A program made the translations under genes and the position numbers. This document shows, in pieces, positions 16,807-25,237 of a stretch of DNA of 48,185 nt. The stretch is taken from positions 1 through 48,185 of the forward strand of contig ONYA01000025.1 in assembly GCA_900321965.1 (NCBI GenBank), read 5' to 3'. The stretch is from an uncultured Prevotellaceae bacterium (GTDB taxonomy: Bacteria > Bacteroidota > Bacteroidia > Bacteroidales > Bacteroidaceae). A model generated the notes under the pieces. That model worked only from the letters and a program-made list of their open reading frames with translations. It was not told the DNA's origin and searched no databases. The stretch's first letter is position 1. The number at the start of each line of letters is the position of its first letter.

Positions 16807-19760
16807 TCAACGTCCTTTTCTAATTGTTTAATGATCTTGTGCGGCTGCAGTTTCCATTTCCCGTCGAGGTTCGGATTACGAACGTTCATCAATGAAGGAC
16901 TGAAAACGACAAACTCTGCCACGAGCAATGCTACCAGTAAGCTCCAGAAGATATAGTGAAGCACCGACTCGCCGGAGACGGAGCGCACCTGGTCGGAAAT
17001 GTCATCGAGTACGCCGAACTTCGAGCCCTTGAACTTATACGACCTTGTCTTGAACGTATAGTGTAACGGCTCTATCAGCGACGACTGAATGTCGTCGTGT
17101 AGGACTTCATTGATGAGTTTGTTGTCTGCTTTCTGGTCGCCGCGGAAGTCGGTAATGTGACAAATCAGTACATAGACAGCCGACATCAGGACGATGGCGA
17201 TATTGAAGAGCGACGGGTGAGCGCCATTCAGGTATTTCAGGATAAGTATCGGGATGATTGACGACAGTCCGCCAAGCAAGCCCCACAACACGGAGAAGAC
17301 GAATCCGTAGCCTCGGAAGTAGGCGCGTGTCGCCACAATGAAAGCCGACATACCTCCCAACGGTATGCCAATGGTGACAAACGAGTTACGCAGCAGGAAG
17401 TCGCGTCCGGTAACGCCAAATATGAGCACCAGCAGTATCCAGACGCCAGCAAGCGCATAGAAGAGCAGTCTCCAGATCTTCTCCTTACGCTTAGCGGCCG
17501 CCCACGATTTCTTGACGCTTTCCATCTTGTTCCGAGTCGACTCGCGTGCATCAATATAGCGTTTGTAATAGCGATTTGTCAAGTCAATCTCGCCGAGAGT
17601 CATCAGCCACTTTTCAAGTTCGCGCTCATAGGAATACTGTTCCTCGAACGTCTGCGCCGGGTCTTCATGATAGAACACCGACAGCCACTGAGCAAAGTTG
17701 CCGTTTCGCAGTTCGTTACGCATCTGTGCGTTCTGCGAACGATCGAGGTTGCGTCCGTCAGTCTGTTCCGTACCATCAGGGAACAGGTAGGACGGTATGA
17801 CCCCCAAGATGCAGCAGAAGCGATAGACGGCCGTCTTCAGGTCGTATGCTCCCAGTCTCTCGCGGTTTTCTTCAGATTTCAGGTCGAACGTACGGGCTGC
17901 CTCTGCCTGCAACTGTATCCAGCCGTGCAGCTGTGCGAAATAGGCAAAGCGTCCGTCGGGTTCGACAATATCGCTCATCTCGCGCTCAAAGTCCTCGGTG
18001 CTGAGATGCTCTGCGTTCTTCAGGCGCTCGGCCAGCAACAGGCCTATCTTCTTCGGCGTATCAGCCTGTCTGAGGTCGTAGGCGGCATTTCTGTCAATGT
18101 TATAAAGCACCTTATAGGCCAGCGCCTCCGAATGGTTCTGTCCCTGAGTCATGATGCGCAGGCTCTCGCAGGCCATCACGTCCTCGTGGCTGAACATCCA
18201 CGACTGCAGGCGTCCGTCAGTCAGGCTCTTCCAGTCATCGTCCGACACCATCTCATAGCCGAAGGCGTGAACAATCTGCTCGATGGTCGACGACGGATAG
18301 CGTGACAGGAAGGGTATGTCCTTGTCAATCTCATACACACAACGTAGGATGGCTACCCTGCTGTCAAAGTCTTCTTCTTTGTCTTCGTTCTGGAAATACC
18401 TGCGCAGACGGTCAACATCGCACTTGGAGTGGCTTTCAAGATAGAGGAACAGCGGGTCGTTGGGATTCTTCAGCAAAATTGCGTACTGCTCCTGATAGCT
18501 CAGCAGGGAGATTGCCACACTATGAATGTCGTCGCAGAGGTTGCCGTGCACGTCCTTATAGGGATAAGTAGGTTCCATCGCATAGACCGCCGCCATCAGT
18601 CCGGCGCGCTGATCGACGGGATATCTGTTCACGACGATATCCTTCACGACGGTAGCCAGTTTCATGTTGCCACACGACTCAAGCCACTGGCTGATGCGGC
18701 CGTTATAAAGATAGCCTACGGCTAAACGTTCGTTGTCGACCAACAGCGGTATCAACTCATGAACGTTATCGGCAACCAGGTTGCGGTCGGGGTCGACGAT
18801 GAAGTTCTTGTAGCGCAGGAAGGGCGAGCTGATGTCTACAGCCACCTCCTCACCCTGGAACCACTTCTCCACCTGGTCATATCCCCAGCGGCTCATCGGG
18901 TTCACGGCAGTCAGTCCCTGCACGATGTGCTTCACCGTCTCGGGCAGCTCGTTCAATCGGGGCAGGCGTCCCTCGTTCTTCTGGCGCATCATCACACGCT
19001 CGTTCGAACTCATCGGATTCTCGCCTAACCACAGGGCAAAGAGCGTCATACCCAAGGAATAGAAGTCGGCAGCGGGTGTCAGTTCGACGACGCCGTCAAT
19101 CACGTCGGAATACATCTCCGGCGCAGCATAGATAGGTGTACGAGCCTGTGTCGTACGGTGTGCCTTGCCGTCTTTCTCCAGCATCGACGAGATGCCAAAG
19201 TCGCCCAGCACCAGTTCTTCGTGAGCCTCGTCGCGGAAGAAGAAGTTCGAGGGCTTGATATCCTTGTGCAGGATGTTCTCATTATGACAGTAGGCCAGAG
19301 CTGCTGCGGCCTGCAGGGCTATGCGACGGAACATATTGAGGTCGCCTCCGAGTTGGAAGTGACTCAGCGTACCACCATGCAGATACTCCATCAGTTCGTA
19401 ATAGCGATGCTTGCCTTCGACATAGGTCTTGCCGAAGTCGTAGATCTTGACTATCATCTCGAAGTCGAACGAACGGATGGTCTGAAGCAGTTTCTTGTTG
19501 ACGTCGAAGTTCGGATAGTACACTTTCAGCACAAATTCCTTTCCGTTCTCATCCTCAACGAGGAATATCTGTGCCTCTCCGGAAGAGTCGCTCAGACACT
19601 CCTTGTTCAGAAGCTTCTGGCCCTTGACGAGGAAGAAATCCTTAGGCTGCTCAACGGTGTCAGCAGCTTCTCGCACAGTTCTGATGGTGCGCATCGTGCC
19701 GCCACCTGCAATGGTTCTGTCTACAGGGGCCTCGTTTTTGATGGTTCTGTCAATTGCCAT
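16803..19760 (-). CDS. membrane-anchored eukaryotic-like Ser/Thr protein kinase
   Basis: 985 aa. The N-terminal 30 residues repeat Arg-Thr-Ile (DRTIKNE, VDRTIAGG, MRTIRTV). The kinase domain spans about 45-310: glycine loop SSGEAQIFLVED, catalytic Lys K79 (FVLKVYYP), HKDIKPSN (165-172), GDFGISS (D187 F188 G189), APE (213-215) and a DFYSLGMTLF segment. All key residues are present, so it should be active. A long helical middle region (about 310-760) of unknown fold follows, then about five membrane segments (about 763-885 and 932-957) and a short basic tail. The kinase is predicted to face the cytosol. The stop overlaps the AAA gene; the start shares one base with the zinc-ribbon gene stop. 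The double kinase/PP2C arrangement recalls TerY-type stress triads, but no vWA protein is present. Confidence 0.93.
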   Translation of the reverse strand: MAIDRTIKNEAPVDRTIAGGGTMRTIRTVREAADTVEQPKDFFLVKGQKLLNKECLSDSSGEAQIFLVEDENGKEFVLKVYYPNFDVNKKLLQTIRSFDFEMIVKIYDFGKTYVEGKHRYYELMEYLHGGTLSHFQLGGDLNMFRRIALQAAAALAYCHNENILHKDIKPSNFFFRDEAHEELVLGDFGISSMLEKDGKAHRTTQARTPIYAAPEMYSDVIDGVVELTPAADFYSLGMTLFALWLGENPMSSNERVMMRQKNEGRLPRLNELPETVKHIVQGLTAVNPMSRWGYDQVEKWFQGEEVAVDISSPFLRYKNFIVDPDRNLVADNVHELIPLLVDNERLAVGYLYNGRISQWLESCGNMKLATVVKDIVVNRYPVDQRAGLMAAVYAMEPTYPYKDVHGNLCDDIHSVAISLLSYQEQYAILLKNPNDPLFLYLESHSKCDVDRLRRYFQNEDKEEDFDSRVAILRCVYEIDKDIPFLSRYPSSTIEQIVHAFGYEMVSDDDWKSLTDGRLQSWMFSHEDVMACESLRIMTQGQNHSEALAYKVLYNIDRNAAYDLRQADTPKKIGLLLAERLKNAEHLSTEDFEREMSDIVEPDGRFAYFAQLHGWIQLQAEAARTFDLKSEENRERLGAYDLKTAVYRFCCILGVIPSYLFPDGTEQTDGRNLDRSQNAQMRNELRNGNFAQWLSVFYHEDPAQTFEEQYSYERELEKWLMTLGEIDLTNRYYKRYIDARESTRNKMESVKKSWAAAKRKEKIWRLLFYALAGVWILLVLIFGVTGRDFLLRNSFVTIGIPLGGMSAFIVATRAYFRGYGFVFSVLWGLLGGLSSIIPILILKYLNGAHPSLFNIAIVLMSAVYVLICHITDFRGDQKADNKLINEVLHDDIQSSLIEPLHYTFKTRSYKFKGSKFGVLDDISDQVRSVSGESVLHYIFWSLLVALLVAEFVVFSPSLMNVRNPNLDGKWKLQPHKIIKQLEKDVE

Positions 19761-20698
19761 TATTTATCGTCTTTTATCTCTTCGTTATTATTTTTCCCTA
19801 AAATGACCCATTTGCCTCCTAAGTGCGGCTTAGCACATCCGCAGGGGCTGGAGTGCATAGCCTGCTTCCAGTTGCATACCCAAGCCAATCTGACGCCTGC
19901 AGGTTTCTGGGCCATCGCGTAGTTGCGGGCCTTGACAGGCGAAGGCAGCGACGGAACGGCCATTCTGTCGAGAATCTCTGTAATGAGTTTCATTTTCTCT
20001 TCTTTCTGCTGCTGCAGTTCCTCCTTGGAATATTTGCGGGATTCTTTTTTCACAATTCTAGGCTGAGCAATACCTTTGTCATTAGCCAGCAGCATCAGCA
20101 CACGTTCGCGCAACTCTTGATTACGCTGGGCTCTGACGATGTCGCGCTCGGAGGTATAGGGAATCTGCATGTTCAGCTCTTCGAGTTCACGGGCCGCATC
20201 GGTCAGCATCTGGTAGTCGGGCAGTTTCTTCACGTCGGCTACCAGAGCTTTGGCTTCCTCCGTCAGAGCCGTTCCGCATTGCTTGCAGAACGCAAAGTCG
20301 TTAAGCGTGTTACAGACCGGACACACAATGCCGCCACGAGGGTTGCCACACTCATGACAATAAACCTCGCTGGGGTCCATTCGGGTGCCGCAGAACGAGC
20401 AGATATCCTTCTTGATGTAGCGGTGGCATACTTCACAGAAATCGGCGTCTGGGTCAATCTCGCTGCCGCAGTTCGGACAACTGGCCATTTTCAGAGGCCG
20501 GCCGCAAGAGGCACAGAACATCGCCTCAGCATCGTTTACTGTGCCACAAGACGGGCAAACCACGCTCTGGGCCTGATTCTGCTGATACTGTACTTCAGTA
20601 CGTTCTTCGTTTACAGTTTCCCTTACCAACTCTTCCCGTTGCATCGGGCGAACACTAAAGTCGGTTTTTCCTGGTTTTATAGTTATATCTTCTGCCAT
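19760..20698 (-). CDS. protein with four N-terminal zinc ribbons, first gene of the kinase/AAA operon
   Basis: 312 aa, soluble. Four CxxC...CxxC ribbons are in series: C48/51/62/65, C74/77/88/91, C100/103/114/117 and C126/129/138/141. A helical segment follows (ALVADVKKLPDYQMLTDAA, ARELEELNMQIPY, SKEELQQQKEEKMKLITEI). The C-terminus is Cys/His-rich and distinctive (VRLAWVCNWKQAMHSSPCGC, then AKPHLGGKWVILGK). The N-terminus is hydrophilic without a signal. Multiple zinc ribbons usually mean protein-protein or nucleic-acid contacts; here the FHA and AAA proteins also carry them, which suggests a shared assembly platform. I recognise no named family for the whole chain. A promoter lies directly upstream. 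Confidence 0.85.
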   Translation of the reverse strand: MAEDITIKPGKTDFSVRPMQREELVRETVNEERTEVQYQQNQAQSVVCPSCGTVNDAEAMFCASCGRPLKMASCPNCGSEIDPDADFCEVCHRYIKKDICSFCGTRMDPSEVYCHECGNPRGGIVCPVCNTLNDFAFCKQCGTALTEEAKALVADVKKLPDYQMLTDAARELEELNMQIPYTSERDIVRAQRNQELRERVLMLLANDKGIAQPRIVKKESRKYSKEELQQQKEEKMKLITEILDRMAVPSLPSPVKARNYAMAQKPAGVRLAWVCNWKQAMHSSPCGCAKPHLGGKWVILGKNNNEEIKDDK

Positions 20699-20724
20699 GA
20701 TATGATTGTCTTATCTTTGACGTG

Positions 20725-20755
20725 CAAAGATATAAAAAAAATATAATTGCGCAAA
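20725..20755 (-). promoter_or_regulatory. promoter of the zinc-ribbon/kinase/AAA/FHA/PP2C operon
   Basis: The complement reads TTTG (20752-20755), N19, TATCTTTG (20725-20732), about 27 bases before the first ATG at 20698. No other -7/-33 pair is visible before metA, so one promoter probably serves all five genes and perhaps metA as well. Confidence 0.7.
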
Positions 20756-20761
20756 AAAAAA

Positions 20762-20785
20762 CCGCCGCAATTTTCTTTGCGACGG
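20762..20785 (-). terminator. intrinsic terminator of the M13 peptidase gene
   Basis: A 9-bp stem (20777-20785 with 20762-20770, one G-T pair) has a 6-base loop. On the minus strand it is followed by nine T (complement of 20753-20761). It lies 28 bases after the M13 stop and insulates the downstream operon promoter, whose -33 box sits in the T tract. Confidence 0.85.
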
Positions 20786-20812
20786 CATTTTTATATGAAA
20801 AAGTCGGAAAAA

Positions 20813-22852
20813 TCACCAAAGTTGCAGGCGTTTTTCCTTTGGAATATACATTTTATCACCCTCTTTGATGCCGAAAGCTTCATACCAGGCATCGATATGC
20901 GGCAGGGCTCCGTTGACGCGCCAGCGACCTAAGGCGTGGGGGTCGCTCTTCGTGCGGTTGCGGATTTCAGCTTCGGTGATGTTGCCTGCCCAGACGCCGG
21001 CGTAGGCCAGGAAGAAGCGCTGGTCGGCAGTCAGACCGTCGATGACGGGCAGCGGCTGGCTCTTCGTGGCATTCTTGAAGGCAGCGTAGGCCACCATCAG
21101 TCCACCGTGATCGGCGAGGTTCTCACCTAACGTCAGGCGACCGTTAGCTTTCAGGTCGGGCAGTACGTTGATGGCCGAGAAGAAGTCGGCATACTTATCG
21201 GTACGGTCTGTAAAGTTCTTTCCGTCTGATTCCTTCCACCAGTCGTGCATGTTGCCGTCCTTGTCGAACTGGCGTCCCTGATCGTCGAATCCGTGGGTCA
21301 TCTCGTGGCCTATCACCACACCGATAGCGCCGTAGTTGAAGGCGTCGTCAGCCGTCATATCGAAGAATGGAACCTGCAGAATACCAGCGGGGAAGCATAT
21401 CTCGTTCGTCGTCGGGTTGTAGTAGGCGTTGACGGTCTGCGGCGTCATATACCAGTCCTCAATGTCAACGGGCTTTCCTGCCGTGTGGTCGATGTAGTAT
21501 TCGTTCCAGAACTTCAGGTTGTTGATATGGTTCTCATAGTAAGATTTTTTCGCATCTATCGTCAGCTTCGTCATATCAATCCACTTGTCGGGATAACCCA
21601 CCTTCACATAGAACGAATTCAGCTTCAGCAGGGCATTGACTTTCGTCGAGTCGTCCATCCATTCCTGGGCGGCAATACGTTCGCCGAGAGCTATCTGCAG
21701 GTTCTTCACCAACTTCAGCATGCGGGCTTTGGCGGCTGCGGGGAAATACTTGTCGACGTAGATGCGACCGAGTGCCTGTCCCATAGCGTTCTGCACCTCA
21801 CTCGTAGCACGGCGCCACAACGGGTGCTCTTCTTTACGGCCTGTCATCGTCTTGCCGAAGAAGTCGAAGTTGGCCTTGCGGACGGCGTCGTTCAGATAGC
21901 TGGCGGCGCTGACGATAACACCCCACTCCATATAGTCGCGATATTCGGCGGGCTTCATCTTGGCAAGCAGCGTGTTGGCTCCGGCCATGAAGGCGGGCTG
22001 TCCTACTACCAGCTCCTGCATGTAGTTCGACTGCAGGCCCTGGGCGTTCATCACCTGCTCGAGCTTCAGGTTGGGATACTTCGTCGTGAACTCCTGCAGC
22101 GTCATCTTGTTGTAGTTGGCCTGCGGATCGCGAAGCTCGGTGCGGCTCTTCGACACCTTAGCCAGCGCTAACTCCAACTTCCAGACGTTCTGCATCTTCT
22201 TCGTGGCCTGACCCTTTGAGAAGCCAAAGAGCTGGAACATGCGCACGATGTGCTTCTTATAGGCCTCACGAATCTTCGTCGTGGCCTCGTCGGTCTCCAA
22301 ATAGTAGTCCTTCTGTCCCAAAACCAGACCGCCCTGACTGACGTTCAGAATGTTTTGCGTAGCGTTCTTCTCGTCGGCACCCATACCGGCACTATAGAAC
22401 TCGGAATCGCCGTACTTGGCCATCTCTAACTGCACGTCGAACAGCTGCTTCACGGTCTTGGCGGCCTCTAACTTCTTGATAAGCGGCATCACGGGCTGAA
22501 TACCTTCCTTCTCACGACGCGCAGAGTCCATCGCAAGCTTGTAGAAGTCAGACAGCTTCTGCTCGATCGTTCCCTCGGGATAGGTATTGCTTTCCAGCTC
22601 CTTCAGGATGTCGTTGATGCGCTTGTTGTTGTCCTCGGCCAAGCGGTCGAAGCTGCCGAAGCGGCTGTAGGCGGCAGGCAGCGGATTGGCCTTCATCCAG
22701 CCACCGCAGGCGTACTCATAGAAGTCCTCGCCAGCCTTCACGCTGGTGTTCATGTCAGCCGGATTCAGCCCCGACTTCAGCGGCTCCTGAGCCGAGCCGT
22801 TCATGGAAATGGCAGCAAGTGCCATCGTGAGAATCATTGTCTTCAATTTCAT
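20813..22852 (-). CDS. M13 family zinc metallopeptidase (neprilysin/PepO-like)
   Basis: 679 aa with a signal peptide (MKLKTMILTMALAAISMNGS), so periplasmic or exported. Following GLNPADMNTSVKAGEDFYEY and ACGGWMKANP, the chain is collinear with M13 endopeptidases. The zinc motif VIGHEMTHGFDDQGR is at about residue 515 and the third ligand motif GENLADHGGL about 60 residues later. NAYYNPTTNEICFPAGILQ is the substrate-edge strand. The C-terminus ends in W (KRLQLW), as is typical of the family. It degrades oligopeptides. A complete promoter lies at 22892-22923 and a terminator follows, so it is monocistronic. Confidence 0.95.
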   Translation of the reverse strand: MKLKTMILTMALAAISMNGSAQEPLKSGLNPADMNTSVKAGEDFYEYACGGWMKANPLPAAYSRFGSFDRLAEDNNKRINDILKELESNTYPEGTIEQKLSDFYKLAMDSARREKEGIQPVMPLIKKLEAAKTVKQLFDVQLEMAKYGDSEFYSAGMGADEKNATQNILNVSQGGLVLGQKDYYLETDEATTKIREAYKKHIVRMFQLFGFSKGQATKKMQNVWKLELALAKVSKSRTELRDPQANYNKMTLQEFTTKYPNLKLEQVMNAQGLQSNYMQELVVGQPAFMAGANTLLAKMKPAEYRDYMEWGVIVSAASYLNDAVRKANFDFFGKTMTGRKEEHPLWRRATSEVQNAMGQALGRIYVDKYFPAAAKARMLKLVKNLQIALGERIAAQEWMDDSTKVNALLKLNSFYVKVGYPDKWIDMTKLTIDAKKSYYENHINNLKFWNEYYIDHTAGKPVDIEDWYMTPQTVNAYYNPTTNEICFPAGILQVPFFDMTADDAFNYGAIGVVIGHEMTHGFDDQGRQFDKDGNMHDWWKESDGKNFTDRTDKYADFFSAINVLPDLKANGRLTLGENLADHGGLMVAYAAFKNATKSQPLPVIDGLTADQRFFLAYAGVWAGNITEAEIRNRTKSDPHALGRWRVNGALPHIDAWYEAFGIKEGDKMYIPKEKRLQLW

Positions 22853-22891
22853 GTTTGTAATTAGTATTAGTACGTTTTTCTATTCTGGCTA

Positions 22892-22923
22892 CAAAGGTAC
22901 AAAGAAAATTTGATACCACCAAA
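22892..22923 (-). promoter_or_regulatory. promoter of the M13 peptidase gene
   Basis: The complement reads TTTG (22920-22923), N20, TACCTTTG (22892-22899), an exact match to the Bacteroidetes consensus. The leader is about 35-40 bases. Confidence 0.75.
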
Positions 22924-22973
22924 TTATGCCGCTAAATAACTCGAAAAAATAATCAAAATCGCAATAGTGACAA

Positions 22974-23143
22974 GTGACATCGTGACAAAGTGACATTAAG
23001 CACCATCAACAATATGCATCCTATGTATTAGAATATATATAATATAAATATTATATATATTCTAAGATAAATATTTGCAAATATCTCATCTACATAGGTC
23101 TGTATATCGAAAACTCCTTAATGTCACTTTGTCACGTTGTCAC
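22974..23143. repeat. 170-bp nested inverted-repeat element between genes
   Basis: This fills most of the 341-bp gap between the ABC-F stop and the M13 start. Outer arms 22974-23000 and 23117-23143 pair at 26 of 27 positions and are themselves made of GTGACA-type short repeats. Inside are CCTATGTA/TACATAGG (23020-23027 with 23091-23098), a perfect 15-bp AT stem with TAAA loop (23030-23044 with 23049-23063) and the 14-bp palindrome ATATTTGCAAATAT (23071-23084). No ORF is present. Nearby, a 13-bp direct repeat (AGCAAGCCTAAAT at 23165 and 23187) overlaps the ABC-F stop. Confidence 0.85.
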
Positions 23144-23193
23144 GATGTAACGTTTTACATTTTTAGCAAGCCTAAATAACCATAGCAGCAAGC

Positions 23194-25146
23194 CTAAATG
23201 GCTGTTGCAGACAGGCTATCTAACTCAGTTGACAGCTGTTCCCAGCGCTCCACTTCCTCGTCTAAAGCGCGTTTTGTCGACGTATATTCGGTCACTAACG
23301 TCATATCTGAGGCGTTTTCGGGCACCATCAGCAGCTCATCAAGCTCTTTCAGACGGGCTTCCATCTGCTCAATCTTCGTTTCCGAAGCCTTCACGGCCTT
23401 CTCGGCACGCGCTATCCGCTTCTGCTGCTCCTTGTGTTCGGCGTAGCTGGTCTTCTGGGTCTTATTAGTCCCATTAGTCTCATTGGTCTCATTGGTCTTA
23501 TTAGTCCCATTACTCCCATTACTCCCCAGCTCACTCAGCTCCACAATCTTGCGGCTCTGCAAGAAGTCGTAGATGCCGCCGAGGTGCTCGCGTACCTTTC
23601 CACCTCCGAACTCATAGACCTTAGTGACAAGCCCGTCGAGGAACTCACGGTCGTGGCTCACCACGATGGCCGTACCGTCGAAGGCACGGATAGCCTCTTT
23701 CAGCACGTCTTTCGACACCATATCCAAGTGGTTCGTCGGCTCGTCGAGTATCAGCAGGTTCACGGGTTCCAGCAGCAGTTTGATCATCGCCAGACGGCTG
23801 CGCTCGCCGCCGCTGAGCACTTTCACCTTCTTGTCGGCATTCTCGCCGCCAAACATAAAGGCACCGAGTATGTCGTTGATACGCAGACGGATATCGCCCT
23901 TGGCCACGTTGTCGATAGTCTGAAACACCGTCAGCTGTTCGTCCAACAGCTGTGCCTGATTCTGGGCAAAGTAGCCTATCTGGATGTTGTGGCCCACCTT
24001 CAGCTGTCCGTCGAAGGGAATCTCACCCATGATACACTTCACAAGCGTCGTTTTTCCCTCACCGTTCTTGCCGACAAAGGCCACTTTCTCGCCACGCTTG
24101 ATAGTCAGGTTCACGTGGTCGAAAACGACGTGATTGTAGGCCTTACGCACCTCGTCGCAGATTACCGGATAGTCGCCACTACGGAGGCAGGGCGGGAACT
24201 TCAGATGCATAGCCGAATTGTCGACCTCGTCCACCTCGATGGGCACGATTTTCTCAAGCTGTTTCACCTTCTGCTGCACCTGCACGGCCTTCGTAGCCTG
24301 ATAGCGGAAGCGCTCTATAAACGCCTTCATATCAGCGATTTCCTTCTGTTGGTTCTCGTAAGCCCGCAACTGCTGTTCACGACGCTCACGGCGCAGCGTA
24401 ACATACTCGTCGTACTTCACGCGGTAGTCCACTACCCTGCCGCACGAGATTTCCAGCGTGCGGTTCGACACATTATTGATAAAGGCGCGGTCGTGACTGA
24501 CCAGCACCACAGCCGATGCCGACTGCGCCAAGAACTGCTCCAACCACTGGATAGACTCAATGTCGAGGTGGTTCGTTGGCTCGTCAAGCAGTAGCACGTC
24601 GGGCTTCTGCAGCAGGATTTTAGCCAGCTCGATACGCATACGCCAGCCACCCGAGAACTCACTCGTAGGTCGCTCAAAATCAGTGCGTTCGAAGCCTAAG
24701 CCGATGAGCGTACGTTCGAGCTCGGCCTCACGGTGGACAGCACCCATCATCAGGTAGCGCTCGTGTTCCATCGTGTAACGTTCCACCAGCGCCATATAGT
24801 CGTCGCTCTCGTAGTCAGTGCGCTCGTTCATCTCACGTTCCAGCCGCTCAACGCGCTCAGCCATAGCCGTCACGTTGGCAAACGCCTTCTGCGTCTCTTC
24901 GCGCACGGTCGTGTCGTCTTGCAACTTCATCACCTGTGGCAGATAGCCTATCGTCGTATCGTTAGGCACGGCCACCGTTCCCGCCGTAGGTTTCTGCTGT
25001 CCGCAGAGAATCTTCAGCAGCGTCGACTTCCCCGCCCCGTTCTTGCCCACCAAAGCTATGCGGTCGCGGGGGTTGATGACGAAATTAGCGTCCGAAAACA
25101 ACGGTTTCACACCGAATTCTACCTTTAATCCTTCAACAGAAATCAT
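23194..25146 (-). CDS. ABC-F family ATPase (Uup/YdiF-like)
   Basis: 650-aa soluble protein with two ABC domains and no membrane segments; ABC-F proteins act on the ribosome. Domain 1: GKNGAGKST (Walker A), EFSGGWRMRIELAKIL signature, DVLLLDEPTNHLD. The linker helix follows. Domain 2: GKNGEGKTT, LSGGERSRLAMIKLL, NLLILDEPTNHLD. A C-terminal coiled coil (about 565-650, RIARAEKAVKASETKIEQME) suggests the Uup/YdiF type. Between domain 2 and the coiled coil, residues 541-561 are an (Asn-x-Thr/Ser)n tract encoded by seven 9-bp repeats. A -7 box (complement of CAAAGTTA, 25169-25176) precedes it, and it is divergent from tex. Confidence 0.93.
   Translation of the reverse strand: MISVEGLKVEFGVKPLFSDANFVINPRDRIALVGKNGAGKSTLLKILCGQQKPTAGTVAVPNDTTIGYLPQVMKLQDDTTVREETQKAFANVTAMAERVERLEREMNERTDYESDDYMALVERYTMEHERYLMMGAVHREAELERTLIGLGFERTDFERPTSEFSGGWRMRIELAKILLQKPDVLLLDEPTNHLDIESIQWLEQFLAQSASAVVLVSHDRAFINNVSNRTLEISCGRVVDYRVKYDEYVTLRRERREQQLRAYENQQKEIADMKAFIERFRYQATKAVQVQQKVKQLEKIVPIEVDEVDNSAMHLKFPPCLRSGDYPVICDEVRKAYNHVVFDHVNLTIKRGEKVAFVGKNGEGKTTLVKCIMGEIPFDGQLKVGHNIQIGYFAQNQAQLLDEQLTVFQTIDNVAKGDIRLRINDILGAFMFGGENADKKVKVLSGGERSRLAMIKLLLEPVNLLILDEPTNHLDMVSKDVLKEAIRAFDGTAIVVSHDREFLDGLVTKVYEFGGGKVREHLGGIYDFLQSRKIVELSELGSNGSNGTNKTNETNETNGTNKTQKTSYAEHKEQQKRIARAEKAVKASETKIEQMEARLKELDELLMVPENASDMTLVTEYTSTKRALDEEVERWEQLSTELDSLSATAI
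23462..23524. repeat. seven tandem 9-bp repeats inside the ABC-F gene
   Basis: Units TTATTAGTC, CCATTAGTC, TCATTGGTC (twice), TTATTAGTC and CCATTACTC (twice) span 63 bp. On the coding strand they give tripeptides NGS, NGT, NKT and NET. The tract falls exactly in the linker before the C-terminal coiled coil and keeps frame because 9 is a multiple of 3. Confidence 0.9.
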
Positions 25147-25198
25147 CTTTTTATGTATAAAACGGCTGCAAAGTTAGCAAAAATATAAGAAATATGCG

Positions 25199-25206
25199 TA
25201 TCTTTG
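25199..25206 (+). promoter_or_regulatory. -7 element of the tex promoter
   Basis: TATCTTTG lies 32 bases before the tex ATG. The opposing -7 box of the ABC-F gene (25169-25176) lies 22 bases away, so the two promoters share a compact divergent region. Confidence 0.5.
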
Positions 25207-25237
25207 CATCGGAAAACAAGTAAAAACCGCTAAACAC

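Noticed and set aside
12143-20698. The kinase/AAA+/FHA cluster as part of a type VI or type VII secretion system
   Set aside because: No Tss, Tse, EssC/EccC or WXG100-like genes in the window; CbxX-type AAA+ resemblance to EccA alone is not sufficient.
12143-20698. The cluster as a TerY-type phosphorylation triad
   Set aside because: Kinase and PP2C match, but no vWA (TerY/TerD) protein is present, and the AAA+ and FHA genes are extra.
23462-23524. Asn-x-Thr/Ser tract as glycosylation sequons
   Set aside because: ABC-F proteins are cytosolic, and Bacteroidetes O-glycosylation uses a different motif; the pattern follows from the 9-bp DNA repeat.
23434-24594. 386-codon open frame on the plus strand opposite the ABC-F gene
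   Set aside because: Shadow of the ABC-F coding strand; its N-terminus is the complement of the 9-bp repeat tract.
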